A stretch of DNA of 64,000 nucleotides from Adiantum capillus-veneris (GCA_014529385.2 CM043959.1:9450809-9514808); one strand, 5' to 3'. Shown: positions 12,082 to 21,471, counted from the stretch's first letter. A program made the numbers and translations. Notes: a model not told the origin generated them from the letters alone.

Positions 12082-12953
12082 CTAGGAATTAGACACATTT
12101 TCTAATGAGAGAATTAGAGCATCTTGCTCTACTTTACCTGCCACATTGGCCTCCGATGTTGGCTTGTTGTCTTGAGACTCTGTCTCCTTCTTCTTCTTGG
12201 ACCAGCAATCCTTCTTGACGTGGCCCTTCTTGCCGCAGTTACAACATTCAAGAACTGACTTTGTGCGTGACTTGCTCCGCCTTGAGCGATCATGACCCTT
12301 TTGGTTTTTGAACCTCTCCTTAAGCCTTCCTCTTGTTTCCACTGATAGTGCAGCACTTGATGATTCTCCTGTGCTTCTCCTTCGCATTTCCTCGCTTAGG
12401 AGAACACCCACAACATCATCAAACTTAAGAGTATTTGTGCCAGAGATAGAATTACTTACAGCCATCACAAGGCTGTCCCAACTATCCGTAGAGATGATAG
12501 TATAAGGAGAGCTCGTACTTCGTCATCGAAATTGATTTTCACTGATCGAAGTTGACTTATGTTTGTGTTAAAGTCATTTAGGTGTTCTGCAACTGAACCA
12601 TTCTCTGCCATCTTTAGATTGAACAAGCGCTTCATAAGAAATACCTTATTGGATGCCGATGGTTTCTCGTAGAAGTCGTCAAGTGACTTCATCAAGTCCT
12701 CCGTGGTCTTCATCTCCGAAACATTGAAGGCCACCGTTGACGCCAAGGTTAACCGGATTGTTCCCAGTGCCTTTCGATCAAGGACAATCCATGCTTCATC
12801 TGCCATTGTTGCGGGCTTCTTCGCAAGACCGCCTAGTGGCAAATAGAGGTCCTTCTGGTAGAGATAGTCTTCAATCTGTATCTTCCAATGTTGGTAGTTT
12901 TTGCCGTTGAACTTCTCAATCTTGAGCTTCCCTTCCTCCGCCATAACTCCCAC
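12082..12953 (-). pseudogene. Copia gag with CCHC zinc knuckle
   Basis: Starts at 12953 with MGVMAEEGKLKIEKFNGKNY, a typical Tork gag opening (UBN2-like capsid region). A frame change lies near 12468. The second part carries the nucleocapsid knuckle CCNCGKKGHVKKDC and ends at a TAG (12084-12082) immediately before the protease motif. Tnt1-type elements normally read gag-pol as one frame, so this stop is a lesion rather than a programmed signal, although I cannot exclude readthrough. Confidence 0.9.
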
Positions 12954-13003
12954 TCAATTCAAGGAATCCTTTCCTTGAGATAATTTAGCTACGAGCAAAC
13001 CTT

Positions 13004-13015
13004 GCTCTGATACCA
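13004..13015 (-). promoter_or_regulatory. Primer binding site of the copia element
   Basis: On the minus strand TGGTATCAGAGC lies two bases inside the right-hand (5') LTR and is complementary to the 3' end of initiator tRNA-Met. Confidence 0.92.
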
Positions 13016-13017
13016 GT

Positions 13018-13769
13018 TGTTAGGAAATAAGACGTAGCTAAATAGATAATTGAGTAGATTACTTAATGGAGAGAGACAGATTTATATACACGAGATTATA
13101 GAGTAGAGAGAGAGAGAGAGCGTACACACGATATACGTGGTTCATGTGGGCTACGTCCACGGGAAAGCAGCCACTCAATGGCTTTACTACTTCAAAACAA
13201 GAAGTAGTTTACAAAGGGATTATACTTAAGGAGATCCTCCTTCCTTCACTCACCACCTCACACTCCCTTGTTGCATCAACTTCACACTATGAAATGTGTG
13301 TAGAAATGGCCTCCTTTTATAGGCCAAAAGGCTGCCGTCTCTTATGAGAGACAGCCATGTGTAGCCGCCCTTGTGCGAATAAGTCCAAATCGGACCCTCC
13401 AATCCGCCCATGTGTGGCTGCCTTGAGAAGACAAGTCCTCTTTGAATTCAGCCACCGGCCATTGAATTCGGCACAGCCACCGGCCATTGACTTCCGGCCA
13501 CCGGCCACGCCATTGACTTCCGACCACCGGCCATCGCCATTGACTACCGGGCATCGATTTGTTTTCCGACCACTTTACGGCCGCTGGCCATAAATTTCGA
13601 CAGAATATTCAATGTCTCGAGGGCCTCCGCAGGCCTTTAAAGTTGCCCCTGATTCTTGTCCGTGAAAATTTTGGTTTCAGTGATTTCTCTTCGCACGATG
13701 GCTTCTCCTCATAATGCCTTACAAATGTGCGCTTTTACCACTTACAAGGTAAATCAGCTCTACTTAACA
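13018..13769 (-). repeat. Copia 5' LTR
   Basis: 752 bases long, paired with 8196-9004. It contains imperfect CACCGGCCATTGACTTCC-type tandem segments (about 13450-13560) that are also in the other LTR. Confidence 0.95.
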
Positions 13770-14316
13770 GAATTGGTTGCACGAGTTTGCTTTTGGCTAT
13801 TTTGTAGGCGATGCAGAAATCAATGTGTGAAACAGGATCTATGCAAACTGTCATGATAGAAATCTAACCTTCACGGATCTCTTAGCGATCACGTTCTTAT
13901 ATTATTCTCGCAGGTATACTTGGTGCAAAAATCGTGTAGGATTTTCGAGGAAAAAAAGGATAAAAGCACGACGGGTAGTGCGTTTGGGAATCATTCACCG
14001 ATCTCTTCTTCTGCGAGTGCTGGTGCGTTTGGGAATCATTCACCGATCTCTTCTTCTGCGAGTGCGAGTGCGAGTGCGAGTGAGAGTGAGAGTGCAAGTG
14101 TGAGTGAGAGTGCAAGTGTGAGTGCGAGTGCGAGTGAGACGCTGCATGCAAGCGAACTGAAGCTCGGGGGTGGTCGGGAGGTTCGAGCTCCGTACAACGG
14201 AGTGCGCCCATATATTTTGCTCCTCTGTTGTATCAAAACTCTACAAAGATTCATCAATACAAAGATCTCTTTCCATATCTTTTGCTATCGATCTCTATTA
14301 TTCGGTTCCCGTGACA
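13770..14316 (+). repeat. Gypsy A 3' LTR, second part
   Basis: Continues the LTR broken at 8195 and ends in TTCCCGTGACA. It contains a GAGTGC/GAGTGA hexamer tract at about 14055-14140 that is longer than in the gypsy B LTRs. Confidence 0.92.
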
Positions 14317-14534
14317 ATACCACGAGACCTCTTGGGTCTTCTTGGTTGCATGAGGACCCATGAACCTTTGTTTATCCTTTGTCCAACCCATTGGTTCTCT
14401 GCACTTATTGAAGTTGATATTGTAATTGAGGATATGCTACTACTTGGCCTTCTAGGCAAAGTGCAGCTGTTGGTTGTTGGTGTGAGAGATAGTAAACACC
14501 TAGAGCTTCTTGGGCGAGAAGACGTGGAAGCCAT
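14317..14534 (-). pseudogene. U1, 5' part: start of exon 1
   Basis: The minus-strand frame starts at 14534 (MASTSS) and runs to the gypsy A target duplication at 14317-14321, where the exon is cut. It resumes at 3400 in the same frame. Residues GSWVLMQPRRPKRSRG align with GSWVLLQTRRRKRRQR in U2, which confirms that the two pieces belong together. The start codon matches that of U2 (16015) in context and in the opening residues (MASTS against MSTS). The gypsy insertion separates the pieces by 10.9 kb, so the gene cannot be expressed as a normal protein unless the insertion is removed. Confidence 0.7.
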
Positions 14535-16014
14535 AGCTCTCAGAGAAAAGCTTTAGAGGAGGGAGATTCACTTTGAAAGCATTCTAATGGAGAGATTCCA
14601 ATATCTTGTGCGGGCTTAATGGTCACCCTCCAGTACGTTAATGACCATAACAGAATATCAGCAGTGGGACCACTGGCAAGCACCTAACAGCTCGGTAAAA
14701 GCAAGGAAGTTACAATGCCACAATCCTAGATTCGTGAAAGTTTTTAGGCTATTTTCCTATTTTTTGAGTCTTTCCATGTACTTTCCTACGTAACGTAGCC
14801 CTCTTGCTCATTAGACGCGCTCTATTTTTCTCTCTCTTCATATGGCCCTCCAAATGACCTCCGAAATTTCCTAATGATTTGTATCTTGTCCTCAATATGA
14901 ATCAGTCTTTGGGAGCGTATATGGTGTGTCTCTTGTCTCGTCTCTCTCTCTTTCTCTCTACATCTCAACATCATATACGCCCGTCTGTTTGTAATGAAAT
15001 AACCTGCTGGTATATTGCTAGGTCCGTCCTAAGTTTGTATGCTTATAGAATAGGCTGAACATGTAAGTCTTGTCTTTGCATGATACTTTGCAATAGACCC
15101 ACATTGGATGCTACCGTGCCTCAGAGCTACAGATACTCCTGCTCATAGGCAAATGATCTAGTAGAAGAAAGTAGACCTTGTCGAGCAGTCACAAATAATC
15201 GACCTTGTCGAATTGTACAATGTGTTGAAAAGCAAAACATTAAAAAAAAAAATCCTTGCAAAGTATGTACCTTGTATCTACGTGGCGTGATTACTTGTAT
15301 TGTGAGGATTTGTAGATGGAACCTTGCTCCCATGATGTCAAATCACGCTTGCCTGATTGCATGAATGGCATACAATTTGCTTGATAGCTGCTTAGAATTG
15401 CAATTAATGATTGGTCTATCCAAATAATTTGACCATACAGTAATAGGTTTATCTTCAAGCCACGGCCGTGCCTATACATGCATGTACTACTAAATAACTA
15501 TGTTGGTACTTATGGTCGGTCATACTTACACCTTGACGTTTGCCCTGGACAAACATCTCTTGAAACAATCTTTCCTTCCACCAGAAGCAATGTTCTTGGA
15601 GCTTGTATTTACTAATGCAAAAGCTTCTGCAAAATTGAAATGAATAAGAAACATTAGGAGAAAGTTGGACTCACTTTTGGGCCTTTCAGTTCTAGAGAGA
15701 GAGTGGCGCTCGACCAATGAGGAAGAGGCTAACATTACGTTGAATATCGACATTTTGGAGTCAAGCTCTTTTTAAAAAAAGGGAGGAAATTTTATTTTGG
15801 TTCATCAAATTGCACAATTTTACGCTTTCAAGGCATAAATGCCGTAAGTCGTACTAACTATGTACCGAGGAATTTCAGAACTTTCATTGAAGACTCTATT
15901 TAGTACTTTGTTCCCGCCCAAATATGACTTTGAGTAGCTCTACTTCCCTCTCAAAACTTCTTCCCTTTTTTATATTTGCGCTAACCTTTCTGTGTATTCA
16001 TTCTACTGCACACC
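14535..16014. other. Spacer between the facing 5' ends of U1 and U2
   Basis: U1 reads left from 14534 and U2 reads right from 16015, so this 1.5-kb interval would hold both promoters. I see no convincing gene. A 33-base block with the core ATTAGGAGAAAGTTGGACTC (about 15645-15680) also occurs inverted in the first intron of gene T (28440-28490). The frame at 15753-15526 (-) overlaps this block and has no family match that I can see. A CT-rich stretch lies near 14935-14965. Confidence 0.5.
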
Positions 16015-17216
16015 ATGTCTACTTCTTGAAGGCCTAACACTACCATTGACTCTGTTAGCATTTTTAACAGTTATACTACACACGATCAAGCATGGATTCC
16101 ATCTCGTATAACTACCGGAAGTTGGGTTCTACTGCAAACTAGGAGGAGGAAGAGGAGGCAACGCAATGATTTCGTGGAGGCTTTCAAGGGTCAAGTTAAA
16201 TAGTTTAAGGTGTGTGCACAAAGCAAGCGGGTGAAAGAGGTCCTCATACAACATGCTTTCCAGCATGCAGACTTAAGGTTGCAAACATCTCCTCCAAGTT
16301 TTCCAAGGCATCGACCCAACTGTAAGTTATTTCAGCATCTCGCTTAGTGCATGATTATATTTGAATATTAAGTGGTGGATATCATCTTTGGTATGTTTCA
16401 GATATTTATCCATCGAATAGGACAGATTGGCAACCAGTTGAGAGTATAGTTGGGATTTTTGATGCTTTCCATGCATTTATTGGTGAGCAAATGTACCGAG
16501 GAAGACAACACAAGGAACTTGCAGATAATGGAATTTTCTTTTATGATATGTCATATGTGGAACCGAGAACTTCCATTGGTTGGGGTCGTGTAGCTCCTTT
16601 GTCACTTCCATCCTTTGACAACAAGGATTGGTCCCGGCCTACTTCGCAAACTAGTGAAAGCTTCAGGAATAAGTTGTTTCACGATATACAAAAGTCCCTC
16701 AAGTATTCAATTGCCACGAAAATAGTTCGGCTCGCACTATTTATGCCTCTTGAAGTGTTTGCAAATTTTTTTTTCAATGAGCAAATAAGAACTACCGCAA
16801 CAATGTTCATTTGCAAGTCTGAGAGTTGTTTGGACTTTTTAGATGATAAATGGGATAGGAAACAATCACAAAACAAAATCTGTATTTTGCAAAAGAAGTC
16901 CATAATTTGCAAGTTCATTATAAGCTCTCAAAATTTCTTAGTATTGTTTTACTATATTAGATATCATCTTCTTAGTGGGCAGCTTATTCCACTCGACCAA
17001 GATACAGAGAACAGCCTCGAGAACAAACCTTTATCAATGGAGCTCTACTTTCGAGACAGCCTACTTACTGTGATGGAGACAATGTCAAGCACAAGTCTGG
17101 CACAGCTCAGGATAGATCTTACATGTGAAGAACTTTCACTTTTGCCGGAATTGTATGCATTCAATCTCAACAATAGAAAGGTGCTTACTAAATCGATAAA
17201 TTTTGATTGTCTTTAA
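16015..17216 (+). pseudogene. U2: unknown transposon-associated protein, second copy
   Basis: Two exons, 16015-16321 and 16402-17216, with donor GTAAGT and acceptor TTTCAG. The start is set by homology to U1. Exon 1 carries a TGA at 16027 and a TAG at 16201, so this copy is damaged; exon 2 is open. Conserved features are an opening basic segment (GSWVLLQTRRRKRRQR), KRVKEVLIQHAFQH, a WQPVESIVGIF block, ADNGIFFY, a long block from LFHDIQKSLKYS to MFICKS, and a hydrophobic FLVLFYYIRYHLL. The length is about 370 residues. I do not recognise the family. It lies tail to tail with HU2, exactly as U1 lies with HU1, which implies a conserved gene pair rather than chance neighbours. Confidence 0.7.
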
Positions 17217-17314
17217 TACATGTGAAGAACTTTCACTTTTGCCGGAATTGTATGCATTCAATCTCAACAATAGAAAGGTGCTTACTAAATCGATAAATTT
17301 TGATTGTCTTTAAT
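17121..17314. repeat. 97-bp perfect tandem duplication at the 3' end of U2
   Basis: The block beginning ACATGTGAAGAACTTTCAC at 17121 is repeated immediately from 17218 with no visible differences. It covers the last about 30 codons and stop of U2. The identity of the two halves indicates a recent duplication. Confidence 0.92.
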
Positions 17315-17539
17315 ACACTATGACTGAATCTAAATTTTTCTTCTTTTCAAATTCCAAGGCGCAAAGAGAAAACAACATTGTGCAAGGAGTCCATAACAAA
17401 TACAGTTCACTTAATTGCGTGCACCGGAAGCTAGGTCACATACCTTGTGCACGCAAAGAGCTTTGATGCCATGCAAACCATGATACACTCTTCAAAATGA
17501 CTAATGCAGAGGCGGTCAAACAATGTTTCAAAAATGTAC

Positions 17540-17814
17540 ATTTTTAATGTTTCAAAACTTTACATATTGTGTTGTTTCTATCAAGAGTAATCTGCTCCCT
17601 TTCCCAGCTATTGTCCCCTCCCCCGGTTTGTGCCACTCGTCCCCTGTCCTCTCCCCCGGTTTGTGCCACTCGTCCCTTGCCCTCTGCTCCGGTTGCTCCC
17701 CTACCCTCTGCTCCGGTTGCTGCTACCTCTGCCTCTGGGGATACTGGTCTCGGGCATCCTTTCGCGTCGCTCGAAATCATGGGCCTCTTCCATGGCTTCC
17801 CATGCTTCTTGCAC
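17540..17814 (-). pseudogene. HU2 continuation: RG-rich tail behind stop codons
   Basis: Beyond the TAG at 17815-17817 the same minus-strand frame stays largely open. It reads VQEAWEAMEEAHDFERRERM and then Arg/Gly/Ser/Asn repeats (GTSGTNRGRGQ twice), with further TAG codons near 17700 and 17615. RG-rich tails are common in nucleic-acid-binding proteins. I read this as the former C-terminus of HU2. It replaces the acidic tail and FCP1-like domain found in HU1, which I do not see here. Confidence 0.45.
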
Positions 17815-20214
17815 CTATGAAGCTTCCCGCTGTTCTTGCTCTTGCCGTGGAAGTGCAGCCCATTCCTCTACTTCTGCGGTGTCCGCATAATATTGGTGTA
17901 TTGCTTCTTGCATATTTCGAACTTCTTCTTGAGTCTGATTGTGGAATTGCGTCATTTCGTTAATGCGAGCCTCTTCGAACTCATCAGCTCTCGCCGCTTC
18001 CTCTCTTGTGCGTTTGTTTACCGAGATTATAATATGCTGGATGGCCATTACAGAAAAATGTCGCACATCGTTGTTGGTGTAGTTATGTAATCGAAGTTCT
18101 TGTAGAAGCGTGATACAGACATCTGTTGCTTCATACATACGTTGCAGCAAACAATAAAACAGCAGATTACTTATGTTTGGTATATCCATAATTTGATTGA
18201 TGAGCAACACGGCATTCAAACAGGTTCGCCAGCCACAGCTATAGTCATCAGTCTGCGTGGGCACGGTTACCCGTTCATGCTTGACTACATTTCCTAGATC
18301 ATGTTCTAACAAAATATGCTCTACACAACATACAAGTTTTTTCGCAGCACTACATACATAACCACTTGAGTCAGCAACACATTCCAAAGAGACACTACAC
18401 TGCTTTCCAAATGTACCCAAATGGACCTTACGTTTTTACACGACCGTGAAACGCCCTGCTTTTCCCGGAGTTTGCGTAGTAAACAATCTTAGCTTCCATG
18501 TCAAATAACATCAGACTCCAATGATCACTACAAAGACACCATCAAAGATTAGGAGAGATTCGCAATGCAAGATGGTTTTTACAAGGCAAGAAAATACTCA
18601 CGATTGATTGTACGCAGTGACCAGAAAGCGCGCTAGATCAAAGTTGACTCTGCTAAACCAGTTCATCAGACTCAAAAAGGAAACTGAGTTGTTCTGCAGA
18701 TAAGGCGATATCAGCGGATCTATTACGTTAACTTTCTCTTGAACCTCAGGGGCAGAAGCGAGACAGCGTGGCTAACATGAACAAATGGCAAAGATTAGAC
18801 TTGAACACCAAGTGAGTCAATACCGAGCGAGTGGGGCAGCTATCGAATTCCATAGGCCACTGATTCGCTTGGTATTGACCATTGTCTTTGCTGAAATCAA
18901 AAACTTGACGACTACCCCAAAGACATGGGTCAATATCGAGCGAGTCAGCGCCGGATTCCAATTCCATAAGCAACTGACCCGTTTGGTATTGACCCATGTC
19001 TTTAAGGTAGTGAACCATTATAAAGAAAATCTTGGCAACTGCCATAGAGACATGGGTCAATACCGAGCGAGTAGTACCAAAATTCAATTTCATTAGCCAC
19101 TATCTCGCTTGGTATTGGCCCATGTCTCGATAGAGACCCATTTAATGAGCATAAGAATTAACGAGCATGAGAATTACCACAAAGCAACATTGACAACCTC
19201 ATTTGTTGCGAGCAAGTCGGTGAAATTGCGCATGCACATGAAGTCTACATTATCGAGGTTGGTAATGCAGGCCTCCTCTGACCTTGCAGGCAGCTGTATG
19301 TGCGCATGTAGAGGCGCTGAGCTCAACAAAATTCTCAAATCCTCTTCATTCTCCTCGTTGATTTTCTCTAAAATAATTGACTCATCCGATACGTTGGATG
19401 GCCCTTCTGATGTAGATCCTTGCCCTTCCCTTTCTTGAGATGGCTCCTTGGCTGCCTGAGGCTCCTCCCTAACAGCCTCAAGCTCCGGATCATTTTCCTT
19501 CAATATTGGTTGCTCCATAGATGCCTCAGGCTCCACCCTGACCTGCTCTTGTCCCTCATCATCCACGATGGGCTGCAAATCCTCCATGACTTGCTCATTT
19601 TGGTGTTTAGCTGGCTCCTCAATAACTGTCTCTGTTTCTTCCATGACTGCCTCAGGGTCCACTCTCGCTTGCTCTTGGCCCTCTGCAGCTATCTCAACCT
19701 GCCCATCTGTGTCGTTTCTCTCGACCCATGATCGGGTCCTTCTACTGTTTGTTTCATCCCTAGACGGCTCTGTGTATCGTGCACGAGGATGGAGAGGGGG
19801 GATGTTGAGAATATCCATGGTTCTGCTATCCCGGATAGGCACTAGCTGAAGCAGCCCATCGTAGTGGAAACAAAGCCTACGAAGAGTATCAAAATCCCAC
19901 GGCATGATAGTGACCCGGTGTGCATGGGCAGCCATGATATATCCATCGCTGAAGAATTCCACGAGGTAGTCTTCAGAAATTTCTTGAAGGCAGAGGAGTG
20001 CACTGCTGGCCCATCGCATGCCGACTCTCCACTGCTCGCAAATCTCCCGCACTACTCGCTGGAAAGGGAGACGTGGAATAGCAGGTTGAACGTGTCGTTC
20101 TATCCTGCACAGCTCTTGCAGTACACCTCTGTGCGCCTCATATCGGCGTCTTCTTGCTTGAGCATTCGAAGATTCACCTGTTTCCCTCCTAGCACAGGCC
20201 TTTACACGAGGCAT
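17815..20214 (-). CDS. HU2: histone H3-fold - acidic linker - Ulp1/C48 protease fusion
   Basis: Four exons are inferred: 20214-19178, 18774-18602, 18527-18432 and 18349-17815. Residues 1-115 are a recognisable histone H3. The tail MPRVKACARRETG resembles MARTKQTARKSTG, and the fold shows LPFQRVVREI, LQEISEDYLVEFFSD and HAHRVTIMPWD. Loop 1 has canonical H3 length. Residues of about 130-320 are an acidic Glu/Pro/Gln linker. From LLSSAPLHAHIQ onward the protein aligns with HU1, and a Ulp1-type protease follows: His in SDHWSL, Asn at the Asp position (YYANSG), then QTDDYSCGW with Gln and Cys. The splice sites after residue 345, and between the His and Cys exons, have the same phase in HU1. The acceptor at 18774 does not restore frame cleanly, so an indel or another splice is possible. 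The frame stops at 17815. It diverges from W and converges on U2. Confidence 0.75.
18810..19130. repeat. Three tandem imperfect hairpins in HU2 intron 1
   Basis: Each unit of about 70-80 bases has a left arm GACATGGGTCAATACCGAGC-like and a right arm that is its reverse complement. Arm pairs are 18815-18832 with 18859-18880, 18921-18946 with 18975-19000, and 19047-19073 with 19100-19127. The loops share TTCCATTAGCCA-type sequence. Within the arms is the same GGTCAATACCAAGCGA motif found near 20.3, 21.5 and 23.2 kb. Confidence 0.85.
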
Positions 20215-20784
20215 CTCTACAAATACAATAACACCAAAAGACAATTCATTTGTCAGCACAAGGGACTTCAGATTTAAGGAAAGGTCAGTACCAAGCAAAA
20301 AGATGGATAGAAAAGAGTTGCCTTGCCTTATTCGCTCGGTAGTGACCTCAGAAAATAGTAAAGGTAGACATGACTTACATTTTTTGAGGTCACTACCGAG
20401 CGAATAGGTGCATAGGAAAGAGTTTGCCTTGCCTTATTCGCTCGGTAGTGACTTCAAAAATAGTAATAGCAGATATGACTACCAAGCGAACAGGTTTGCA
20501 ACCCCTACAAAAAAATACCTTATTCGCTGGGTGGTGACCTCAGAAAAGTGTACAAGCAAGCGAACAGGTTTGCATCCGCTGATACAAAATAGCAATGTGA
20601 AGGAGATCTTAAATCGATGCTGTTCTAACTGTCATGTCGTTCCCTCCGATCACCTCCCCTAATATCGGGGGGATGATACCATTGATTCTCTCTCCCACGT
20701 CCACCTCTCATGAAACCTCATGGCACTACCACCCCTCACAGACCACTCACTCATAAGCCAGAGCCCAGGCTCTGCTTTTTAGGC
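20215..20784. promoter_or_regulatory. Divergent intergenic region of HU2 and W with inverted motif array
   Basis: The 570-base gap between the HU2 start (20214, -) and the W start (20785, +) contains at least six motif copies in alternating orientation. The best pair is a perfect 22-base inverted repeat, 20329-20350 with 20385-20406 (arm TATTCGCTCGGTAGTGACCT and beyond), able to form a hairpin with a 34-base loop. Further pairs are 20434-20455 with 20477-20493, and 20519-20541 with about 20551-20570. Position suggests control of both genes, but structure alone does not prove it. Confidence 0.7.
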
Positions 20785-21353
20785 ATGTCTGAAAGTCTAT
20801 TTAAGAAGATGTTGTTTCAGAACCTCCCTCAGGGTTTTGCAGAACAACTAAAAGAAGCTTAGGATAGTGGCTATGCCTTTCCAAGGTATACTCCCGCAGC
20901 GCCAGCAACACCGCATCCGGGCCCTCCTCATAAGGTACGCCCTTGGCCCTCCCCCAATGTTACCTTTAATGTTCTCGACCGACACAGCTCGGGAGTGGAT
21001 GCTGTCAACACGGGAGTCAATTCTCGAGGTAAGTTGCTCGTAATTCTTTGCTTTCTGCTCCCAATTTCCAAGATCCTAGTTTGAAGAGCTTACTTGCTAA
21101 ATGCTCTGTGCAGGATGCTAGCCTGAAGCTGCAGCAAATGCTGACCGTCAGGCAGAGGGTCTCAATCCTTAAAAACTCTCTGGAAGCAAGAAGGCCTGAA
21201 GACATGCAGCGATTGCTCGTCGAGAATGGCTCTATGGAGGCAATCATTAATTGGCTTCAGGAAATGAAGGATGAAGTGCTTGAGCTATCCAGTAAATATG
21301 AGGAAGCCATTAACTTTGCAAACATGCTTTGCAAAGAGATAGCCTGGCTGTGA
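20785..21353 (+). pseudogene. W: small coiled-coil protein, unknown family
   Basis: Two exons, 20785 to about 21030 (donor GTAAGT after TCTCGAG) and from 21114 (acceptor GTGCAG) to a TGA at 21351-21353. Exon 1 starts MSESLFKKMLFQNLPQGF, has one in-frame TAG at 20860-20862, then a Pro-rich stretch (TPAAPATPHPGPPH). Exon 2 is strongly helical and heptad-like (LKLQQMLTVRQRV, MEAIINWLQEMKDEVLEL), so it may mediate oligomer formation. No catalytic motif is seen. It lies between HU2 and V, transcribed away from HU2. The single stop suggests recent decay or a missed splice. No match comes to mind. Confidence 0.5.
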
Positions 21354-21372
21354 ACCCTAAACCCTAAACCCC
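21352..21372. repeat. Telomere-type repeat (CCCTAAA)n
   Basis: AACCCTAAACCCTAAACC overlaps the end of W. It is two and a half units of the Arabidopsis-type plant telomere repeat. Such telo-boxes also act as cis elements in plants, but here it lies at a 3' end. Confidence 0.8.
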
Positions 21373-21471
21373 CCGGAAATTAATAGGCCACTCTTTGTAA
21401 AGTCTGAAGTGTTTTCTAACTCAAACCCGGTGTTCAGTTGTAATTTTGTTTCTTTCTTATAAAATCAAAAG

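Larger units (their letters stand above)
8196..13769 (-). mobile_element. Ty1/copia retrotransposon, Tork (Tnt1-like) lineage, nested in gypsy A 3' LTR
   Basis: This is a full-length minus-strand element of 5574 bases. The 5-base target duplication GAATT is at 8191-8195 and 13770-13774, and the gypsy B LTRs show the unoccupied sequence. The 3' LTR is 8196-9004 and the 5' LTR 13018-13769. The primer site TGGTATCAGAGC (minus, 13015-13004) matches initiator tRNA-Met, and a purine-rich tract adjoins the left LTR at 9005-9021. Reverse transcriptase with YVDDM and MKDLGAAKRILGM places it with Tork/Tnt1-type elements. Gag and pol are interrupted by two frame changes and one in-frame stop. Confidence 0.97.
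3401..14316 (+). mobile_element. Gypsy element A (Ty3/gypsy chromovirus, defective) with nested copia insertion
   Basis: The ends are TG...CA and the 5-base target duplication ATACC is at 3396-3400 and 14317-14321. The 5' LTR (3401-3667) is shortened by a large internal deletion. The 3' LTR starts at 7516 and ends at 14316, with a copia element nested inside it. The primer site TGGTATCAGAGC (initiator tRNA-Met type) is at 3670-3681 and the polypurine tract AAGGGGAGAA at 7506-7515. With the copia element removed, gypsy A is about 5.3 kb. It sits in the first exon of U1. It is closely similar to gypsy B at 38573-44586. Confidence 0.95.

Noticed and set aside
13897-14363. His-Ser or Ala-Ser repeat frames (also 39369-39683, 44265-44584)
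   Set aside because: They lie inside gypsy LTRs and translate the GAGTGC hexamer tract; no coding role is expected there.
19867-20214. Host centromeric histone (CENH3) gene
   Set aside because: Loop 1 has canonical H3 length, the domain is fused to a long acidic linker, and the neighbours are transposon-type genes. It looks like a captured H3, not the host CENH3.
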